This document shows positions 6,657 through 9,031 of a DNA stretch of 9,031 nucleotides, piece by piece. The position numbers were made by a program, and so were the translations under genes. Location of the stretch: the NCBI GenBank assembly GCA_003157315.1, contig PMJE01000010.1, forward strand, positions 13,301 through 22,331, read 5' to 3'. Position 1 is the first letter of the stretch; each line of letters begins with the position of its first letter. Below the pieces are notes generated by a model, which made no database searches, was not told where the DNA came from, and saw only the letters and a program-made list of their open reading frames with translations. The DNA is from Myxococcales bacterium (GTDB taxonomy: Bacteria > Myxococcota > Polyangia > Fen-1088).

Positions 6657-6799
6657 ATTTCAAGATTTCGTCTCCCGTCGCCATCGCTGTGGCAATCCAC
6701 GGCCGACGCGGTGTTGCGTCGTGTCTGCCCACGGCATCTCCTACCGTGGGCGACGAAGCGGCGACGAGGGGCGATCTCTTGCTCGACGAGGTGACATGA
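6653..6799 (+). CDS. Doubtful 48-codon hypothetical gene
   Basis: The only support is position: its ATG overlaps the upstream stop (ATGA 6653-6656), its stop overlaps the downstream start (ATGA 6796-6799), and it fills the 139 bases between two better genes. The 48-residue product starts MNFKISSPVAIAVAIHG, weakly hydrophobic but too short to call a membrane segment, and resembles nothing I recognise. A strong hairpin (6727-6751) lies inside it, so the stretch could instead be an untranslated spacer with a regulatory structure. Confidence 0.4.
   Translation: MNFKISSPVAIAVAIHGRRGVASCLPTASPTVGDEAATRGDLLLDEVT
6727..6751 (+). promoter_or_regulatory. 8-bp perfect hairpin before the terminase-like gene
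   Basis: GCCCACGG (6727-6734) pairs perfectly with CCGTGGGC (6744-6751) around a 9-base loop. It ends 44 bases before the ATG at 6796. No T-run follows, so it is not a standard intrinsic terminator. It could shape translation or mRNA stability of the downstream gene, or be a protein site. Confidence 0.35.
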
Positions 6800-7311
6800 G
6801 TAAGACCACCACACCGCCAGCACCGCCAGCACCGCCCGCGTTGGCGGTGGTGCCGCTCGCGGCGTCGGGCGAGGCTTCGTCAGATCGCCAGGTATCGCCA
6901 GAGGGCGACGACGTCTTCAACGCCCGCGAGCTGGCGTACATCGAGGCGCGAGCCGCGGGACAGACGATCAAGGCCAGCGCAGCGGCAGCGCGCCCGCCCT
7001 ATCCGTACTCGACGGCGAGAGTCCTGGACGACCGAGGAGACATCCGCGCGGCCCTTCGCAAGCGCGCCCGGGAGTCGGTCGAATGTGGGGTGCGGACCCT
7101 GGCACAGTCAGCATCCACGGCGGCCAAGTCGCTGACGGAAGTTGCGGAAAGCGGGGGAACCGGCGACGGCCCGCGCGTGACCGCGTGCAAAGCCATATTG
7201 GACCTTTCGATCCAGTCGCTGAAGATCGACGACGTGCTCGAAAGAGTGGAACGCCTCGAGGCGCAGCAAGGGCAACAACCCGGCAAGCCCGGCCAATTCA
7301 GGAGGAACTAG
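6796..7311 (+). CDS. Terminase-small-subunit-like HTH protein
   Basis: A 171-aa protein. Residues 1-38 are a Pro/Ala-rich disordered start. Residues ~41-88 hold a helix-turn-helix of the type seen in phage small terminase subunits: FNARELAYIEARAAGQTIKA, a variable turn, then STARVLDDRGDIRAALRKR. A helical region follows with VTACKAILDLSIQSLKIDDV (128-147) and a short coiled coil (~145-158), which matches the order in this family (DNA-binding head, then oligomerisation helix). Small terminases recognise pac/cos DNA for packaging, but similar HTH proteins of unknown role occur in many islands without a large subunit. The ATG at 6796 sits in ATGA with the previous stop; a long upstream in-frame extension to 6643 is low complexity and unlikely. 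Confidence 0.65.
   Translation: MSKTTTPPAPPAPPALAVVPLAASGEASSDRQVSPEGDDVFNARELAYIEARAAGQTIKASAAAARPPYPYSTARVLDDRGDIRAALRKRARESVECGVRTLAQSASTAAKSLTEVAESGGTGDGPRVTACKAILDLSIQSLKIDDVLERVERLEAQQGQQPGKPGQFRRN
7300..7305 (+). promoter_or_regulatory. Strong ribosome-binding site for the gene at 7314
   Basis: AGGAGG, the full Shine-Dalgarno consensus, lies 8 bases before the ATG at 7314 and inside the last codons of the upstream gene (stop TAG at 7309-7311). It is the best such site in the window and fixes that start. Confidence 0.75.
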
Positions 7312-7313
7312 CA

Positions 7314-7556
7314 ATGCGGTCACTGGCAGGAATCCGAACACGAATCGATCAACTACTGGAAGCCCGCGAAGAAGAGAACCAGCCGCCCGCGGCGGTGGTC
7401 TTGCTGCCCGAGAACCACCGAGGCCCGGACTACGACGGCCCGTGGCCTTACGTCCGACGCGTGGGCGCGGTCGCGGTCGTTGTCTACCGAATCGAAAACG
7501 GCCAGCCGTCCACCGAGGACATCCGCCAACTTATCGACGGAATGGTGACACCATGA
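7314..7556 (+). CDS. Unknown 80-aa protein
   Basis: I do not recognise it. The N-terminus MRSLAGIRTRIDQLLEAREE is an amphipathic, charged helix resembling the first residues of the next protein (MRAFTSIRDRLAKL). The middle has a GPDYDGPWPYVRRVGAVAVVVY stretch that could form a small beta sheet, and the C-terminus is helical. The start follows a full consensus ribosome-binding site. The stop overlaps the next ATG (ATGA 7553-7556). Confidence 0.68.
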   Translation: MRSLAGIRTRIDQLLEAREEENQPPAAVVLLPENHRGPDYDGPWPYVRRVGAVAVVVYRIENGQPSTEDIRQLIDGMVTP

Positions 7557-7948
7557 GGGCGTTCACGTCGATCCGCGACCGCCTGGCCAAACTGGCGGCG
7601 TCGATGCCGGCGCTCACTTCCAGCGACGGCGCACCCGAGCGGAACGCCGAACGCTTGGCGTGCATCGCAGCGCAGCCCGAGGGACCGGCCCGCGACTTCA
7701 CGATCCAGGTCTGCACCCATGCTGCAGCAGAAAGAGAGGGGCCCAAAGACTACCAGACGTTGATCGATGCTATCGGCGCTGAGGCCATCGCCCGCGCCTT
7801 TCCCGCCGGCGTACCGGGACAGCCCATTGCTGACGTGCGAGCACGCGCGCGTGCCTGGCTGCCGGCATCGGGAACCATCGATCCGATCACGGCGCGACTA
7901 CGCGTGCAGATTGCACAAGTTTCCGAAACCCGCACCGAAACCAACTGA
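7553..7948 (+). CDS. Unknown 131-aa protein
   Basis: I do not recognise this family. The first ~15 residues (TSIRDRLAKL) resemble the N-terminal helix of the preceding protein, hinting at a shared docking helix. Residues ~40-110 appear helical, with two Cys (in ACIAAQ and VCTHAA) that do not form a metal motif. There is no signal peptide or membrane segment. It starts in an ATGA overlap with the upstream gene, so it is probably translated with it. Confidence 0.65.
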   Translation: MRAFTSIRDRLAKLAASMPALTSSDGAPERNAERLACIAAQPEGPARDFTIQVCTHAAAEREGPKDYQTLIDAIGAEAIARAFPAGVPGQPIADVRARARAWLPASGTIDPITARLRVQIAQVSETRTETN

Positions 7949-7957
7949 AAGGACATC

Positions 7958-8131
7958 ATGACCACCGACAACAGTAAAGACCAAGCGGAACGCGAGACGA
8001 TCAAACAGGCGCTCGAAAAAGTCACCAAGTTGCCAGCCGACGCCCTTGCCCGGGGTGGGCGAAACCTCGCCGAGGAAGCCGCGCGCTTTTTGCAAGACGC
8101 ACACGAAGCGGCGGCACGGCGAGACAAGTAA
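7958..8131 (+). CDS. Unknown 57-aa helical protein
   Basis: The ATG at 7958 follows GAAAGGA (7947-7953), nine bases after the previous stop, and the frame ends at TAA 8129-8131. The 57-residue product begins MTTDNSKDQAERETIKQ and ends EAAARRDK. It is highly charged and likely fully helical (two helices broken near LPADALARGG), which suits a small binding protein. No homologue is recognised. The clean ribosome-binding site and the fit between neighbouring genes support it despite its size. Confidence 0.6.
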   Translation: MTTDNSKDQAERETIKQALEKVTKLPADALARGGRNLAEEAARFLQDAHEAAARRDK

Positions 8132-8155
8132 ACCCACGACGAAAGGAATTGACCC

Positions 8156-8374
8156 ATGATCACTCGAACCATTCACGACGAAACCGAAACCGAAACCGAG
8201 CCAAGCGGTTACGACGCTTATTGCTCCAACCTCACCCATCGCACGCCCGAGAGCACGCCCGCCGAGGCGGAACCCGTTGACGAAAACGGCGCGGCCTTGA
8301 CGGGCTACGACGCGTATTGTCACCGTCTCACCCATCCCAAACGGGTCAAATCCACGAGCAAGGATGGCCGTTGA
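8156..8374 (+). CDS. Unknown 72-aa protein with a duplicated GYDAYC motif
   Basis: The protein carries two copies of GYDAYC-x2-LTH, at residues 18-28 and 50-60, 32 residues apart. Between them are acidic, Thr/Glu/Pro-rich stretches, and the end is basic. The motif is not one I know; Cys plus His in each copy (C23/H28 and C55/H60) could bind one metal jointly, which is speculation. The start has a good ribosome-binding site (AAAGGAA 8142-8148). The stop overlaps the next ATG by one base (TGATG). Confidence 0.7.
   Translation: MITRTIHDETETETEPSGYDAYCSNLTHRTPESTPAEAEPVDENGAALTGYDAYCHRLTHPKRVKSTSKDGR
8207..8319 (+). repeat. Internal repeat in the small gene at 8156
   Basis: GGTTACGACGCTTATTG at 8207-8223 and GGCTACGACGCGTATTG at 8303-8319 differ at two of 17 bases, both silent, and lie 96 bases (32 codons) apart in the same frame. 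The repeated peptide is GYDAYC followed by LTH. The silent differences point to selection on the protein rather than a very recent DNA copy. Confidence 0.6.
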
Positions 8375-8718
8375 TGTTCGGCCGAAGGCTCGAATCGAAA
8401 AGCGCGGACGGCTTTCTCGGGAACCCAGCGCCCGAACCACAACCCGATCACAGCGGCGAGGATGGCTTGCTCGCGCACGCGAACGCGATCCGCCAGGCGC
8501 AAGCGACTGCGGCGAACGATGCCCTCCGTTGGCGTGTCGATGCCTGGCGGCAGTTGAGCGAGTCCGCGCGCTTGCTGATTGCCTTGTCGCTCGCGACCCA
8601 GAAGAGTGCGCCGCAAGCAAGCGCGTCCTTTCGCACGTTGGCCGCGCAGGTGGTGAAGGGTGGCGGCGTGCCGTGTCCCGTCGGCGTTGAGTGGTGGAGC
8701 GGCTTGCCAGGAATCTGA
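8374..8718 (+). CDS. Unknown 114-aa protein
   Basis: The ATG at 8374 overlaps the previous stop (TGATG). Residues 1-33 are polar and probably disordered. About 34-80 form long helices (LLAHANAIRQAQATAAN, WRVDAWRQLSESARLLIALSLATQ). The C-terminus ends in a Trp/Gly/Pro-rich GVEWWSGLPGI. No family is recognised. One slightly hydrophobic helix (LLIALSLA) is too short for a membrane span. Confidence 0.62.
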   Translation: MFGRRLESKSADGFLGNPAPEPQPDHSGEDGLLAHANAIRQAQATAANDALRWRVDAWRQLSESARLLIALSLATQKSAPQASASFRTLAAQVVKGGGVPCPVGVEWWSGLPGI

Positions 8719-8728
8719 GGGACGACCC

Positions 8729-9031
8729 ATGAGCGACCCAACCACAGCACAGCGGCTGGAATTTTTCGGGATGCGCGACGAGTCCCATCTACCGCCCCAC
8801 ATTTCGGATCCCCCGCCGGGACCACGCGACTTTGGACCGGCCGGCAATCATCGACTGCACGGGACAATTTCCGCTGCTGTCAACGAACTGCGAATAACAA
8901 CTCAACCCGCACGCCGCAACCCGCGCGGGCATGTCGACGATGCGCGGATTTGCATTCGCTTCTGGCACAAGGACGGCAACGGCGCCTGGTGGCCAAACAA
9001 ACAAAACCCGGGCCTCACCATTGAAGCCGCG
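8729..9031 (+). CDS. 3'-truncated gene, possibly PC4-like DNA-binding protein
   Basis: The frame is open from the ATG at 8729 to the window end (101 codons, no stop). GAGGGA at 8717-8722 is a plausible ribosome-binding site. The first ~65 residues are Pro/Arg-rich without recognised domain. Residues ~72-99 (ICIRFWHKDGNGAWWPNKQNPGLTI) resemble the strand-turn-strand of PC4/YdbC-type single-strand DNA-binding proteins, where a basic tip is followed by a 'KGI-L' element; here the match is loose and the domain is incomplete. Treat the function as unproven. Confidence 0.6.
   Translation, partial: MSDPTTAQRLEFFGMRDESHLPPHISDPPPGPRDFGPAGNHRLHGTISAAVNELRITTQPARRNPRGHVDDARICIRFWHKDGNGAWWPNKQNPGLTIEAA

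Larger units (their letters stand above)
1..9031 (+). mobile_element. Left part of an integrated P4-like element (satellite or integrative island), incomplete
   Basis: The stretch starts with a P4-type integrase and continues with an unbroken run of + strand genes: AlpA-like regulator, primase-helicase, TubC-N-like protein, terminase-small-subunit-like HTH protein and many small unknown genes. The integrase-AlpA-primase core is typical of P4-like satellites and integrative islands. The left end is probably within bases 1-150, since the integrase usually lies next to one attachment site. The right end is not in the window, because the last gene is cut by the edge. No structural, lysis or conjugation gene is seen, so the transfer route cannot be told from this part. 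Confidence 0.75.

Noticed and set aside
8180..8197. Three tandem GAAACC units
   Set aside because: They simply encode the acidic Glu-Thr repeat at the start of the 72-aa protein, too short to be a separate DNA element.
7898..8788. 296-codon open frame on the - strand opposite the small genes
   Set aside because: The product is low complexity, Arg/Ser-rich then Gly/Val-rich, with no recognisable fold. The + strand has four well-fitted genes with ribosome-binding sites or overlapping junctions.
1..9031. CRISPR array, insertion sequence or toxin-antitoxin pair
   Set aside because: No regularly spaced long repeats, no transposase and no recognisable toxin or antitoxin family were seen on either strand.

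Overview
The window looks like the left part of an integrated mobile genetic element from a high-GC bacterium. It is either a P4-like phage satellite or an integrative plasmid-like island. A P4-type tyrosine integrase with an N-terminal arm-DNA-binding domain, an AlpA-family regulator and a CHC2/TOPRIM primase fused to an AAA+ helicase are the standard core of such elements. The host is most likely a Pseudomonadota member, judged from the integrase and AlpA types, but nothing here fixes the taxon. I see no host gene, tRNA, rRNA or CRISPR array.

Layout. Bases 1-224 are non-coding. They hold a doublet of AGTCCGCGA repeats (possible attachment or arm sites), a TTGACA promoter-like box and an 11-bp perfect inverted repeat in front of the integrase. 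From 225 onward I call sixteen genes, all on the + strand and almost back to back. Ten of the fifteen junctions overlap (ATGA, GTGA, TGATG or 8-base overlaps), so the region reads as one or two long translationally coupled transcripts. The largest gap between genes is 53 bases (2381-2433).

Module 1 (225-2380): the integrase, then a 309-aa protein whose last ~70 residues look like the winged-helix tail of D5/P4-type primase-helicases. Module 2 (2434-5398): a small helix-turn-helix protein, an AlpA-like regulator and the 837-aa primase-helicase. The 3' end of the primase-helicase gene carries a mirror-symmetric set of six GTGAC boxes around a 25% GC core, which I read as a candidate replication origin inside coding sequence. 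Module 3 (5395-6656): a TubC-N-like/zinc-ribbon protein followed by two genes that together repeat its middle domain and zinc ribbon, a tandem duplication in which the second copy is split. Module 4 (6653-9031): a doubtful 48-codon gene, a small-terminase-like HTH protein, and six small genes without clear function. One of these has an internal GYDAYC repeat, and the last runs off the window end and weakly resembles PC4-type DNA-binding proteins.

How the parts would work together (inference): the integrase moves the element in and out of the chromosome. AlpA and the HTH protein regulate excision and transcription. The primase-helicase replicates the excised form from its own internal origin. 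The terminase-like HTH protein, if it really binds a pac/cos site, would suggest packaging by a helper phage. No capsid, large terminase or lysis gene is visible in this part.
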